From Turnera subulata (Eukaryota > Streptophyta > Magnoliopsida > Malpighiales > Passifloraceae), in assembly GCA_028386065.3 (NCBI GenBank), contig JAKUCV010005572.1, positions 1-64,000 of the forward strand: a stretch of DNA of 64,000 bases, written 5' to 3'. Under the pieces are notes generated by a model. It saw nothing but the letters and a program-made list of their open reading frames with translations, made no database searches and was not told where the DNA came from. The position numbers and the translations under genes were made by a program. Below, one piece after another: positions 23,933-36,138 of this stretch (position 1 is the stretch's first letter; every line of letters begins with the position of its first letter).

Positions 23933-26928
23933 TCAAATGTCTTGCTTTTGCCTGGATGGAGTAGAAGTCACAGATTTCGTTATGCAATCAACAATACCTT
24001 CACAATCTGCTTCAGGAAGAATGCAGCCTGCATCTTCTGAAGAATCCTCTTCTAGATATGAATGAGGTGACCGGAGATTACCATGAGTCTGACACGCCTT
24101 CATGGTCTTACAGTGTTCAGCCTCATCATCTCTAATGTTTAGAAACACGTCATACAAATTCTCTGAAAGAAAGGGAAAGATTAAAAGAAATAATCAGCTT
24201 TCGTCAAAATTTCTCTTAAATGTCTACATTCCCTATATTTGCCCATTCACCTCTTTTAACTACCAGTTCTATTGTATATCGGAATTCTAAACAGTTCCTC
24301 ACCTATTTTCGGTCTTCGAGAATGGGGAACTCTGGAAGTTTGGAATTCATCTGGGAAGAAATGGTGCGTAGTTGTTATGATAACAGTAACCTTACAAAAC
24401 TTAAGCTTTAGTTGTTGAGGGAAACTCACCAAACAAGTACAAGTCATCGCCAGTGTAATATTTTACAGCAACCTCAGGGGCAGGCAATTTTTTCAAGTCC
24501 TCTACAGCAAGGGAAGAAGTATTAATTTGGGGGTAAGAGAATCCATTTTGCTAAACAGTCATAAAGCCCATTCATGAAACAGTTTTATGCCATCACTCCT
24601 GGATCTCTATGCACTTTCAAACATAAACATGGTTCTTCAATGCCATCAACCTGTGGTCTAATTGCATCTAGGACTTCACAAGTATCCTCACATTCGAGAT
24701 TGGGAATTGAAGCGGCACTTTTTCATGTTAAGTAGATCAAGCATGAACAGAATCTTTTTTTCATTTCATCTTTTTCACTGGTAGTATTAAAATACCAACA
24801 CATTCTGAATTCAACCACACACAATCGCACTCCATAAGCACAAAGAAACAGTGAACAACAGAAGCGAGATTACACCAAAAGAAAAAAAAAACAACAGAAG
24901 CAAGATGATGGCAGTTCTTTGAAATCACAAGTTTTACGCTCACAAATGAAACAGATACATACACACAATTCTTCTAAAATTACACAACATCTAAATTATA
25001 GATGTACCTTCCTTTGCCTTGATAAATTTGTCATAAGTTTCAAAAGCATGGCTTTCTACGCATTCAGAAAAGTGGTCTGCAATAAGGATCGAATTGAGTT
25101 AATCAAGTCAGAATCACAAGAAAACGAAGTGTATGAAGGCTTTCCTGAAATACTAGTTAAATAACACAACCTGGTTGGAAGAATTTAAAGAAATTTTTTT
25201 ATTCAAGAATTGTAAAGAATATGTATTTGTATGCAAAAATATAGCAGCAATTCTGTGAAGAAACCAATCTTGGATAATCAACAGAATTGAATGCTATCCA
25301 ATTTCCAGTGCCTCCAACCAAGTAAGTCATATAAGGAAATTTATCTAAACCATGAAACCGTAATGCACATACTTACAGGCCATTCTTGGGCTTAAAGCAT
25401 ACATGAACACGGTCATGACATAATAGAAGAATGCAATGTGCTGAGCTAGAAACCGGTCAAACCACCAAGCATTACCACCCAATTCCTGCAAATAAGTTAG
25501 TTTCTTAGTTTAAAAGTAACAATGCTATATATCCAACTCATATCTTAGCATAAATACGAGAACACAGAGGACTATGGTTCATAGAAAAAAGTAGGAGTGA
25601 AGAGTTTGACGGGTGCGTGTGTGTGTGTTTTTGGGGTGAGGAGGGTGTGGCTATGTCTGCTTGCAAATCTCCTTTCACTTGTTGAGCAGAGGGAAAGCCA
25701 TGGACTACTCAACATTTAGCAACAGTACCCAACACACCAGAAAAACAAAAACAAAAGAAGAGAGAAAGCAGCTTCTTGGAAGCAAAAGATTTAGTATGAA
25801 GATGAGCAAGAAAATTAATGTGAGTTTGAGATAAACAACACTTACTTCCATGATAAGTAAGTGGTGCATCTCGTTCCAGCTCTCGGCAAAATGGACTTTG
25901 AGATAATCTGCTCTTCTCCACCAACCAAAACTCTCATACATGTGGAGGACAGACATAAATGCTGGAGATAAAAACGATTGATAACCAGGAGTCACAACAA
26001 AGCATACACAAAATAACAAAACGAATAAAGAAGAACAACGGTGGGCAACTAAATAAGCATAGCAAAGACCAAGTAAACAAACAAGTATCATGTCAAGGAG
26101 CACTCTGTTTCCATTTCCAAGATTGTAAAAGAGGGTCCAAATATTGGGTGTATTAAGTAACCCATTAAACAAGATTAAACAAGGACTAAGAAGGGTAAAG
26201 CTCACCAAAATAAGGAACTCTAGCAATAGTTTCCAATACGTAGAACCTGGCATAATCTCGGTCATGGTACAAAGTGTCAAGAATCTTTATCACGGAATCC
26301 TGATAGGATAGAGATAACGAACAATATTAGAGAGCAGAAAAGTAAGAAAGGAAGACAACTCGGATTTTTTCTTTTTTTAAAAAAAGAGAAGATATTAGAG
26401 AGGGAAGAAAGGCACCGTGAGGAAGACATTGATGGATTGTTCAAGCGTGACAACCCAGGTCTGGGAAGAAGAAGTGGATGATGATGATGATGATGATGAT
26501 GATGGGTTTTGCGGGGTGTCTCCTCTGGCGTATTCCAGGGTAGAAGTGCGGGCTTCAAAACTTTCTTCTACTACCACTTTTTTCTCTTTCTTATTCTCTC
26601 GAACAACTGCGGCCCTCACTGGACACCACTTTCTGCCGACATACATATAAATTCAAAAGAAATTAAATTTAAAAATTAGAGAAAATAATAAAAAAGAACA
26701 AACCCAGATTGTTCATTACATATAGGATTTGAAATCAAACCTGGAAGTAGAAGAAGAAGGTGAAGGGAAGGGATTGTACTTGTGGGTGGAGGGGAAAGCA
26801 ATAATGGAGGAGGAGGAGGAGGTTGCTGTGCTTCTGGGTTTAAGAGAGGAGACAGAGGAGGAGGAGGCTCCACTTAGTAGTAGAAGAGTAGAGGAATGAT
26901 TTGTTGAGGCCATCATTGTAATCGTCAT
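23933..26928 (-). CDS. PTOX: Plastid terminal oxidase (PTOX / IMMUTANS, ubiquinol oxidase 4, chloroplastic)
   Basis: Nine minus-strand exons: 26928-26741 (or to 26720), 26632-26416, 26299-26206, 25961-25846, 25485-25377, 25076-25008, 24501-24430, 24350-24303, 24162-23933. The joined frame gives 380 aa (387 with the other exon 1 donor; both keep phase). The start is the ATG at 26928 (MTITMMAST), followed by a Ser-rich chloroplast transit peptide. The di-iron alternative-oxidase core shows VLETIARVPYF, SWNEMHHLLIMEELGGN, HFSECVESHAFETY and IRDDEAEHCKTM, so all Glu/His iron ligands are present. The 48-nt exon 8 encodes the 16-residue segment reported to be needed in Arabidopsis IMMUTANS. The enzyme oxidises plastoquinol with O2 in thylakoids, supporting carotenoid desaturation and acting as an electron safety valve. 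Exon 2 contains a (GAT)n-derived poly-Ser run. Confidence 0.97.
26477..26504. repeat. (GAT)n coding microsatellite in PTOX exon 2
   Basis: Nine GAT/ATG triplets on the plus strand read as a run of Ser codons on the minus strand, N-terminal to the conserved QTWVVTLEQS. It lies in the poorly conserved region after the transit peptide and is likely length-polymorphic. Confidence 0.85.
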
Positions 26929-29828
26929 CTTCTTCGATCTCCTCCCAAACCAAAACCCAAAAAACAAATGAATTTCTTCCACTTACTACTAAAATCCTTC
27001 TTCTTCTCAGTTGAGTCCTCTCTCACATACCAGCAGGCAAAGTTGGCGATTTACTTAAAACTGTTAGGAACATGGAGTTGTCGTGTCTCTCTTACAGGAG
27101 AAGGAGAGGAATATACGACTAGTACTGGTAAATAGTATTAAGTGGAAATAAATCAATAAAATACACCGCCGGTAGGGGTTTCCAAATGAGACCCGCCTCT
27201 CTCTCTCCTCTCCTCTCTTCTCTGTTGGGGCGGTGGGCTCAACAACACCTTTGATATTTCCGGTTCCACGCTTTTGACCCTACCAAACATATCCTCCTCC
27301 CTGCCCCCTGCCCAATCCCAAAACCAACTATTTTCTTTTTGTGTCAAAAAATCAACTATTTTTTTTTTCGTCGAAACTAACCAATTTTGATTCTTAAATC
27401 TTAATGGTTGAGGTTCAGTCACCTCAATCTATAACTTTTTTTTTACCAAAAAAAATCTTAATCCATATCATATCACACGTCCCCAAATAAAAATCATAAC
27501 GTATCACGCATTTCTTAGTACGTCCACTTTCCCAAAACAAATGTGTCCTATGGTTCGTTACAAAACGTTTTGTTCTCATGGAGTTTGCGACCAAAAAAAA
27601 ACTGAAGTTGCCAAAAAAAGTGTATACAAACCGAATAAAAAAAAGAAGAAAAAGGACAACCTACTTTATTGTTGGAATGAATTAAAAAATATTAAAAACA
27701 ATATCGCAAGATAGTTATTTTGTTTTTTATATAGTATCTCAACTTTTGCATAAAGCACCTACCACCTAGTTATTGTGGATGAATCTCTAGATGAGATTTT
27801 CGTATCACCCTAGATCGCCTTCACATTGGTTAATTGAGCGAGATGGTCACATGTAACTTGACAATAATGAAAATTCAGTGGTAAAAAAGACAACATAAGA
27901 AAATGAAATAATTGTGTAAGAATAAGAAAATCATTTCGAACTTGCATGCCAAGATAGGCAATATATCCTAATATATGCCATATCTTCTCTATTAATTACA
28001 CGATTTCTGTAAAAAATACATGATTAAAACTTGGATTGTTTTACTTTTATATGCACTCATAAAAGCATGTACATCTTTTGTAATTGCAACATGATTAATT
28101 TCACTTATGTAAAAAAACTAAAGGCAAGAAGCAGAAAGTCTCCCGGAAGCAGGTTATGACGCCGACGGTACCAGTTTATTTTTGTAAATCCTCTTTAAAA
28201 TAATATAAATCAAGAAAAATAAGCGAAGAAGTCTCCAAGCCATCCACTAATATAAAGAAAATCAAACAAAAACATTATAATATTTAAACTACACCAGAGT
28301 AGTCCAAGAAGATAAAAGTTTCCTTCGTTTTACTCTCAATTTCTAAGCAAATCACCATGATGGCGGAATTGTAGCAAGATTTCTTTTATGATATATGGAG
28401 CAAAAGAGGAAGTCTTATGCTTCCTAAGTCCTTCCTAACATAACCGTTTGTCACCTCTTAGTTCAAATCCATTGTGAAGAATGGCTGATTATTGGCTATG
28501 TTACATACCTCATAACTTTGTTGTGAACCAGTTGGCTTGCACGTACAATGATATGGAAGTCCACTGGTTCATATAGCCAATACATTGTATTTTTTAAAAG
28601 TAAATCCAATACATTGTATTTGATCATTATATATATATTGCATTGAAATACTTAAAACATATAAAATTGAATTATTAGGCTCTAAATTAAATGAATATAT
28701 GAATTAAATCCTTTCTTTATTCTTATGTTGATTTCAACTTATTTTCATATTTTTAATTACCCCATTTGGCCTAACGTTTTGCGTCTGATGTGGCACGTTT
28801 TCGGTGCCACGTTAGATATACGCCACTCACATGGCAGGTCTATGTTAGGCACAATTTACACGTGGTACGAAAACTTGCTACATCAGCAATTTCCACTGGA
28901 TTCTGGTGAAACAATCCAAGCTAGGCAAAATGGAACGAATAAAGGGATGAAAATAAACCGAAATCCAACATAAAGATGACTTCTAACTTTATGAACTAAC
29001 ACATGGATAAAAAAACTTTAATCTTAGACAATTATAATTTCCTATTTTTATATTTAATTATACCTATTAATATTTCATCACATACATGTATTGTTCATAT
29101 TATGATTTCCATAAATGCGTTGCTCGGCCGCCTTTTAAGTTCTGATTTCCATAAAGTTGTGATATTGTTTATTGGTGACGTTTCCTCATGTGTGCCACCA
29201 TAACTACCCTTATTGGGTGGCTGCATTTTATAGATTTAGAATCATCTTAATTGTTTCCTACTTTTAATGATATCCATTCAGGACGGACGTGTTGACATAT
29301 TAGTGGCATATTATTCACTTAATCCAATAAGTTAGGGATGTAAATATTAATTTGACATCCAACATTAAACGAAAAGGCAAAAGAGATCATCACCACCGCA
29401 ATATCACAGATGTGAGGCGAGAAAGAAAGAACAACATGTTCCAGAAACCACAAAGTATGTGTCCAAGTGGTTAAGCCTGGTTTGCTTGCTCTTTTGCTGC
29501 ATTGATTGCGTAGCGTACGTCAAAGGAAGGTCCCACAGGCTACAACTGGAGTTGGACTGTGTCCATCAATCATTTTAGATTGTCACCCATCAATCCAAGT
29601 AAACTTTATTATATATGGTAATACCTTTCCTGTGACGATCAAGATTCTTAAACAAATTTTTTCTCTTCCTCCCCCACTCGTTTCTTTAAAGAAATCTTTT
29701 GTTCTGCCTCTGACTCTGTGATCATATAAACAAACATATATAACAAATACATTAATGCTCCCAAGTCATCTTCACATCAACATATTCCAAACCCAGATTC
29801 TGATCACTTCAACCAAGCTGCCAAAGCT
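26929..29828. other. Intergenic region between PTOX and the DUF3537 gene
   Basis: It contains the PTOX promoter side (26929-27200) and the upstream region of the DUF3537 gene. The rest is AT-rich with no recognised coding sequence. Around 28775-28920 there is GC-richer sequence with weakly palindromic CACGTGG/GCCACGT pieces, perhaps a decayed transposon. Confidence 0.45.
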
Positions 29829-32171
29829 ATGGAAAATGAAGGAGATCAGGCTTTCATTCCCCGGACCACCCGGAGCAAGGCAGCAGGAGGAGGCTTAGAA
29901 GGAGGTTACTGGAGCGATGATGAAGGGTTCGAGTTGAAGAGCTTTAGGTTGTGTCTGAAATTGGTTGGCGTTGGGGATCATTCCAACATATGGAGGACTG
30001 GTTTCTCCTGGTCTGTGTTCTTGGTTCTTGCAATTGGTGTTCCTGTGTTGTCTCACTTTGTCCTTTCCTGCGATACCTGCGATGCCAGTCATCGACGGCC
30101 TTATGATGCCGTGGTTCAGCTATCTCTGTCCGTGTTTGCCATCATTTCATTTGCATGCCTTTCCAGTTGGTGTCGGAAGTATGGCCTCAAGAGGTTTCTG
30201 TTCCTGGACAAATTAGACGACGAGAGCCACTGGATTCAACAGAGATACAAACAACAGCTCCGGGTACATATATATATATACATCCTCTGCTCCTCTTTCC
30301 TTTCTCTCTTAATTAATGAAAATTCTATGTGTAATCGTGAGCGGTATAATTATGTGCTAATCTACGATGATGAAATGCTTTTCTTTGAACAAACAAGTCA
30401 AAAACAGGTTTCAGTTTTATGTGAAATTACTTGAAAAAAAGGCTTTGCAGCTACTTAATTATTTTTGCAAACACATAATAATACATAAAGAACTTGCTTC
30501 CTGTGATCTGCCAATGATCGAAATTGCATCTGATAGTATTCTAATAACTGGAATTATTACTAAATCAATAATTAGGATTTCTCTCCCAAGACTTTGCCTT
30601 TAAGCAACAGGTAAAAAGGTTAATGATTGTTTCTCTCTGTTCCTCAAGGATGGGACATTTCGCTTTCCTTGTTCCAAAAGTAAAGATATCTGATTTTGTC
30701 ACTAGCCATTTATTTACTGATAACCCGATTCTTAAGGATGGCTTAGAATTACCAAATGTTGTGGAAATGGTCTACACTGTGATTCCCAAGTTAGGGTTGG
30801 TCTCCATGTGAGATCATATGCAATGCTCTGATCATATCCCTTGGTTTTTAAATGGCTACAAGTAGCGTTGCTCGTACACTATAGCTTGAAAGGTGTATGT
30901 TTTCTTTTTTTAAAAGAAAAAAATAATTAATTTATACTAATTAAGAATATGGACTTATGATTAATACTGCAGAGATCAATGAAACTCCTATGCGTTTATG
31001 TGCTCCCCTGCTTTGCCCTGGAGAGTGCCTACAGAATATGGTGGTATGTGACAGGAGCCACTCAGATACCCTATTACCAGAACATGTATGTGAGTGACAC
31101 CATCGCTTGCATATTGCAGCTATCCTCTTGGGTGTATCGTATATCAATATTCATCATTGTGTGCATTCTCTACCAATCTATTTGTTATCTTCAAATATTT
31201 AAACTTGAGGACTTCGCTCAAGTTTTCCAAAGAGAAAGCGAGGTTGGTTCTATCTTGAAAGAGCACCTCAGGATGAGACGAAATCTCCGCATCATAAGCC
31301 ATCGCTTCCGGAAGTTCATTCTACTGTCTCTGATTGGAGTCAGTGCAAGTCAATTTTTTTCCCTGCTTGTAACCATCCGATCCAATGCTAATAACAACCT
31401 CTTTGAATTTGGAGAACTTGCGGTATGTCTTTCTTTCCCCTGGTCTTGTCTAATTAGTGTACTAATCATAAATTAGCCGCATGCATTTGTAGTGTGCACA
31501 CATTCATAATATTTCCTCCTTGTTATTATGGGGCAGATTTGCTCCATTAATTTGGTGGCAGGACTGTTTATATGCCTGCGTAGTGCAACGAAGATCACAC
31601 ACAAAGCACAGTCCGTCACAAGCCTCGCTGCCAAGTGGCATATTTGTGCCACCATCAACTCATATGATGATATGGATGGAGAGACACCAACGTCTCAGCT
31701 CCCCACTACCAACCAAGTATTTCCTGCCAACATCGATTGGGTATTAGACGAGGAGGAAGAAGATGTGGATGATGATCAAGACAACACAAAACTAGTCCCC
31801 ATTTTCGCTCATACCATCTCCTTCCAAAAGAGGCAAGCCCTAGGTTAGTACTTAGTAGTATAAAACTCCAATAGTTGTTCAATATCTCTTGCATATGTAT
31901 TTATAAGGAACTGTTACTGTTTTTGCAGTGACATATCTTGAAAATAATAGAGCTGGAATGACGGTGTTCGGCTTCATGATGGACAGAACATGGCTTCACA
32001 CCATATTTGGGATTGAACTAGCTCTGCTTCTCTGGTTGCTCAACAAGACGATAGGTATTTGTTAATCTTCTTCGTTCCTAATTTTACAGTAACAATATAA
32101 ATACTCAATTTAAAAGTTATATAGGACTCTAACGCTTACTCATGTATTCTCTTACAGCCAATATGACCTGA
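29829..32171 (+). CDS. DUF3537 multi-pass membrane protein (At3g20300-like)
   Basis: Five exons: 29829-30263, 30973-31422, 31537-31843, 31929-32054, 32158-32171, giving 443 aa with GT-AG introns. Family marks include HSNIWRTGFSWSVFLVLAIG, HRRPYDAVVQLSLSVFAIIS, ALESAYRIWWYVTGATQIPY, LRMRRNLRIISHRFRKFILL, SATKITHKAQSVTSLAAKW and HTIFGIELALLLWLLNKTI. About seven hydrophobic segments are visible. An acidic stretch DEEEEDVDDDQDN lies in a soluble loop near residue 370. The last exon adds only ANMT and the stop. Arabidopsis members are annotated by similarity as ligand-gated-channel-like, but no function is proven. In Arabidopsis the gene sits next to EHD1, as a member of the same block does here. 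Confidence 0.93.
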
Positions 32172-33241
32172 GAGCGGCCAACTAGCAAGCTCGATTCATG
32201 CATGATATAAAGACAGAAGTGATGATTTGGCAGATCTGCTAGTATACATATCTGTGCATGCGGCAAAGGACTGAAACAAGATTAAATGATCAAGGATTGT
32301 CTAATGCATTGTAGCTTGGCTTCTAGTTTTCCTGGGAGCGATTATGGGGGTAGAATCTCTTGACTAAATTATCTTAGTTTCAAGTTTTTCTGAGGAGAAT
32401 TACTCATGTGGGTAGTAAGTGCCTGAAAATAAGTTTTGTAGCTAGTGAGCTGTATTTGATTTTATTTGTTATAGAATCATTATACTCCTCGCAGAAAAGG
32501 TTTTGAGAATGTAATGCCAAAAGCCTAAGTCAGATCTTGGGTTGTAAGTATTAGTGTTGTATGAATTTGCAATGTGGAATTCAAAAGGCAGATTGTCATG
32601 GTATTTCATGGACTACCAAGAAGCAACCCCACAGTATCTCCAACATTAACCAAATCAAAATCAGGATGCTACGCTAATCTATTCAGACTAAATTGCCTAG
32701 ATCTTTTATTTGTCAAGTCAAATCCAGTTTTCTGTACCAATGTCAGAATCCTGTCTTCCGTTCATGCACACCTTAAAATATACCAGATACTGGGGAAATC
32801 ATATCAATGTTCGGGTGCGTCATGTGTTCCTACCTACCTGCTGCATCAACGTGTTGCAGCATTCTTCTGTGAATGGAATTTTAGCCAATACATGTAAATC
32901 TGATTGTTCGTATTTAATTATACGTTTTGCGCGCAAGAAAGAAATTTAGAATTTCCAACAGAGGTAGGGAAGCTACGTGTGTCATGTCTTGTGTGTACGA
33001 ACAGCGGGAAGAAGCTGAGAAGAAGAGGACAAAACGTTCGATTCATAGTGAAATCATCTTTACAAAGAAATTGGAAAAACATTTTCATTGGTGATAGACT
33101 TTGTACTCATCGAATTCACATTGTCTCAGTTTGTCCAACCTTTGGCATCTCCGTGGGGCTAATTAATCACCTCAAAATCACAGTCCTTGCTCCTCTGTTC
33201 CTGAGTTTTCCTCACATTGAGTCCAGAAAACCTCCCTGCCA
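32172..33241. other. Intergenic region between the DUF3537 and RIN4-like genes
   Basis: It holds the DUF3537 3' UTR and the RIN4-like promoter and 5' UTR. Short frames at 32574-33251 have no recognised domain. Confidence 0.5.
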
Positions 33242-34621
33242 ATGGCTGTAAGTTGTATTCCAAATTAACATGAACTACTGTTGCATTAGTCATTCTATAA
33301 TTTTAATATTATTCTCCCCACATGCATATACATATGGTTGTTGTTGGCACTATATACAGTACATTTTTCCTTTATAGTTATTAGCTACTTGTTGTGACAT
33401 GTTGATTGTCATTAATTCTTTCTGCTGAATAATTTTTGTACTAGCTAGAAACATGAGAATCAAAATTCAATTCAGAAAATGGCTTATATCATTATTTGAT
33501 AGTGATCATAAGTATGTATGCATATATAGTATAGTATGGTTTTTTTACAATTGGGGGTTGAATTGAAATTGAAATTGTGACAGCAAGGTTCGCATGTTCC
33601 AAGATTTGGGAGCTGGGATAAAGATAACGTACCCTACACAGAATACTTCGACAATGCCCGAAGAGAAAAAGGTGGGGTGAAGATCAACCCAAATGATCCT
33701 CAGGAGAATCCAGAGGCTTTCGGGTATGGAATGGAGAGCGATGCTGATTTTAGTATAGTCCAAAGTACTTCTGTACACCCTTCCACCTCCCTCAGGTCCT
33801 CCACCACTACTGCTTCTGGTTTGGCTACTCGCTGGAATACAAAGAAAACCACCTCCTCTGCATCCACTACTCCTTCACGCCACCACCATAGGAGGTCCAC
33901 AAGTGACAACCATCCATCCCAATTGGATACTGTAAATTATTATCCTCCTTAATTTTCTTACTTGATTAATTAATTAGTTACATAATAATTCAAGTAGGGC
34001 AGTACTTGATTTTTCTTTCTTTTTTTCTTGCCACTTAATAATAATTAATAATATATAATGATCGATGGCATGCATTGCAGCATCACAGAACAGCATCGGT
34101 TCCAAAATTTGGAGCATGGGATGAAACAGATCCCAAGTCAGGTGACGGCTTTACTGTGATTTTCGACCGTGTAAAACAGGAAAAACAGATTGCTTCTACC
34201 ACCCTCCCTACCCCCACAACTCACCCAATCAACATTGTGGTTAGTGAAAGAAACCAAGGAAGCTCTTCTCCTAAGTTAAAGGTAATTTAGTAGTACTTTC
34301 TTTGCTTAATTAGGAATCTGAACATTTTGATCATCACATCCATCGTACATTACCTGAGTTACCTATATATGAACTCAAGAACAAACTACTTATAAAGACA
34401 GGTACCTACCTAGACCTTGCTGCATAAGTAAATTTCAGTCGCATACAATTATGCAACTATAGAAGCTAGGCTTATACATATATATATGTATGGAGTTTTC
34501 CGGTCCTTCATTTTACCTACAACTATGCTTTCATAATTATGTAATATTGTAATCACTACTCACACTAGTTGATGGTTTTAATATGCAGTGCTGCTGCAAT
34601 CCCTTTTCACGTTGCAGCTGA
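33242..34621 (+). CDS. RIN4: RIN4-like NOI-domain protein (RPM1-interacting protein 4 family)
   Basis: Four exons: a 6-nt coding start exon 33242-33247 (Met-Ala, donor GTAAGT), 33584-33931, 34081-34281, 34589-34621, giving 195 aa. Two NOI domains are visible. The N-terminal one (residue 7 on) is VPRFGSWDKDNVPYTEYFDN; the C-terminal one (residue 125 on) is VPKFGAWDETDP ... FTVIFDRVK. Both carry the VPxFGxW core, the AvrRpt2 cleavage motif in Arabidopsis RIN4. The Thr of FTVIF aligns with the Thr phosphorylated in RIN4 immune signalling. The C terminus CCCNPFSRCS is the acylated membrane anchor. RIN4 is a plasma-membrane regulator of pattern-triggered immunity guarded by the NLRs RPM1 and RPS2. 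Its length is slightly below Arabidopsis RIN4 (211 aa). Orthology rather than paralogy is not proven. Confidence 0.92.
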
Positions 34622-34897
34622 GTGACAAGAGTTCTCCTTCAACATCTTCTCCCGCTATTCATTTGGTGTCATCTCACTCTCTAAATTTCGTAGCATAACC
34701 CAAGAATATTCTGCAGTTAATTAAAGACCGAATTCTTTATTTACAAAAATACTGTTTCCATTTAGATTTTTCTCTGTTGAGCCAAGGCATCATACTCTTT
34801 TTTGGGTATTACAATATCATTCACAGTCTCAGACAACTGGTGTGTCTGCAAGAATATTAATATGGATACTTGATTTTTTTCCTTTCCTCTTTTTTTT

Positions 34898-36092
34898 GGT
34901 AAAAAAGTTTTTTATATCCTTTCACTTTATCGATTTCGCATTTATTGTCCCTGTTCGTTTAATTTCACTCATGGTGTCCCTGAAGTTTCAATTTACCGGT
35001 TTAGGTTGTTCTTTTTACCCTCTACAGCCGGTGGATTATCGTAGTGTTGACACGTGTCATGCGGGTCCCGCGAGTTGTTATTTTTTCTTTTTCTTTTTTC
35101 CCTAAATTTTCTTAATAACTATTTCTCTCATTAATTAAAAAAATAAAAGTAAGTAGAAAATAACAATAATTTTACGTTCTGAAAAAAAAAAACTTAAATG
35201 CATTCTGCCCAAAAAAAGAAACAAAGACAAGTTTAATGATAACTAAAATTCTCAAAAAAAAAAAGCATAATCATTAACGAAACAACAGTTATCTCTCAGC
35301 ACTAGAATATAGGTAAATTATTTTTTCCAGGTAAATTGTTTTTTTCCAAAAACCAGGTTTGTATGTATCAAAAACACATTAATTTTTAACAATCCAGATC
35401 TGGTTACCATTCCACCAACCTATACCCAAAATTCATCAACCCATACCAAAAACCCAAATCTNATCAACAAACTCAAATCCACTACCCACACAGACAACAA
35501 AACATGATTAACAAACCCAACGAATGAAGTGGAGATAAAAAGGGGAAAAAAAGAAGAGAGGTGAGGAGGAAGGATGAGAGGTGTTGGGGGTGACTTACCC
35601 AGAAAAAGGCAGCCTTGAACGGCTCCTTCCCCCTCCCTCCGTTCAAGATTACCCCCTGTGTATGGGTATTGACAATTTGCATTTCTTTAAATTGATCTGG
35701 TATTCTGGGTAGCATGGTGATTTGTTTTGGTGGATTAATAACCAAAGTGGGCGTACGATTGGTTTTTCAGCCAATTGGTTGTGTTTTTAATGGGACCTAC
35801 ATTATTTTTTTGTAAAAATAGTTTATTTAATTTGGAAACAGGTTTTTTGAAAATGTAATCCCCTTAAAAAAGGTATTGAAAATTAAATTTGGAAAAAAAT
35901 AAAAGGGAAAAGAATGCTGATGGGTCCACCTACCACGTGTCAGTAGTATGATAATTTTACCTGCTGTAGGTGTAAAAAGGATAATGTATGCCGGTAAAAT
36001 AGAACTTCAGGGACAACAAGAGTAAAATTAAACGAAAAGGGACAACAAATGCGAAATGCACAAAGTGAAAGGACAGAAAAAAAATTTTTACC
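34898..36092. mobile_element. Non-autonomous MULE, about 1.2 kb, inserted at the LINE B poly(A) tail
   Basis: The left end GGTAAAAAAG...TCCTTTCACTTT and the right end AAAGTGAAAGGA...TTTTTACC are inverted repeats of roughly 170-200 bp with substitutions and indels. The TSD is consistent with CTTTTTTTT (34889-34897 and 36093-36101), but low complexity makes it weak. The ends match the 57604-59399 MULE. The interior (about 35110-35890) has no recognisable gene. An undetermined base occurs at 35462. Confidence 0.78.
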
Positions 36093-36138
36093 CTTTTTTT
36101 TTTGGTTGAAAGGAGGCTCAAAGGCCTATTATTGAATA

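Noticed and set aside
26929..26982. Upstream extension of PTOX to codon 26982
   Set aside because: The first codon of that extension is GTG; the first true ATG in frame is at 26928, followed by a Ser-rich transit peptide.
29452..29520. tRNA-like A-box (GTCCAAGTGGTTAAGCC) suggesting a tRNA or SINE
   Set aside because: No B-box (GGTTCGAATCC-like) follows at the right spacing and no cloverleaf could be formed by eye.
32574..33251. Open frames of 79-115 codons between the DUF3537 and RIN4-like genes
   Set aside because: No recognisable domain, overlapping frames, and the position fits UTR and promoter sequence.
35330..35760. Possible captured gene in the MULE next to LINE B
   Set aside because: The short minus-strand frame has no recognised motif and the region has mixed low complexity plus an undetermined base.
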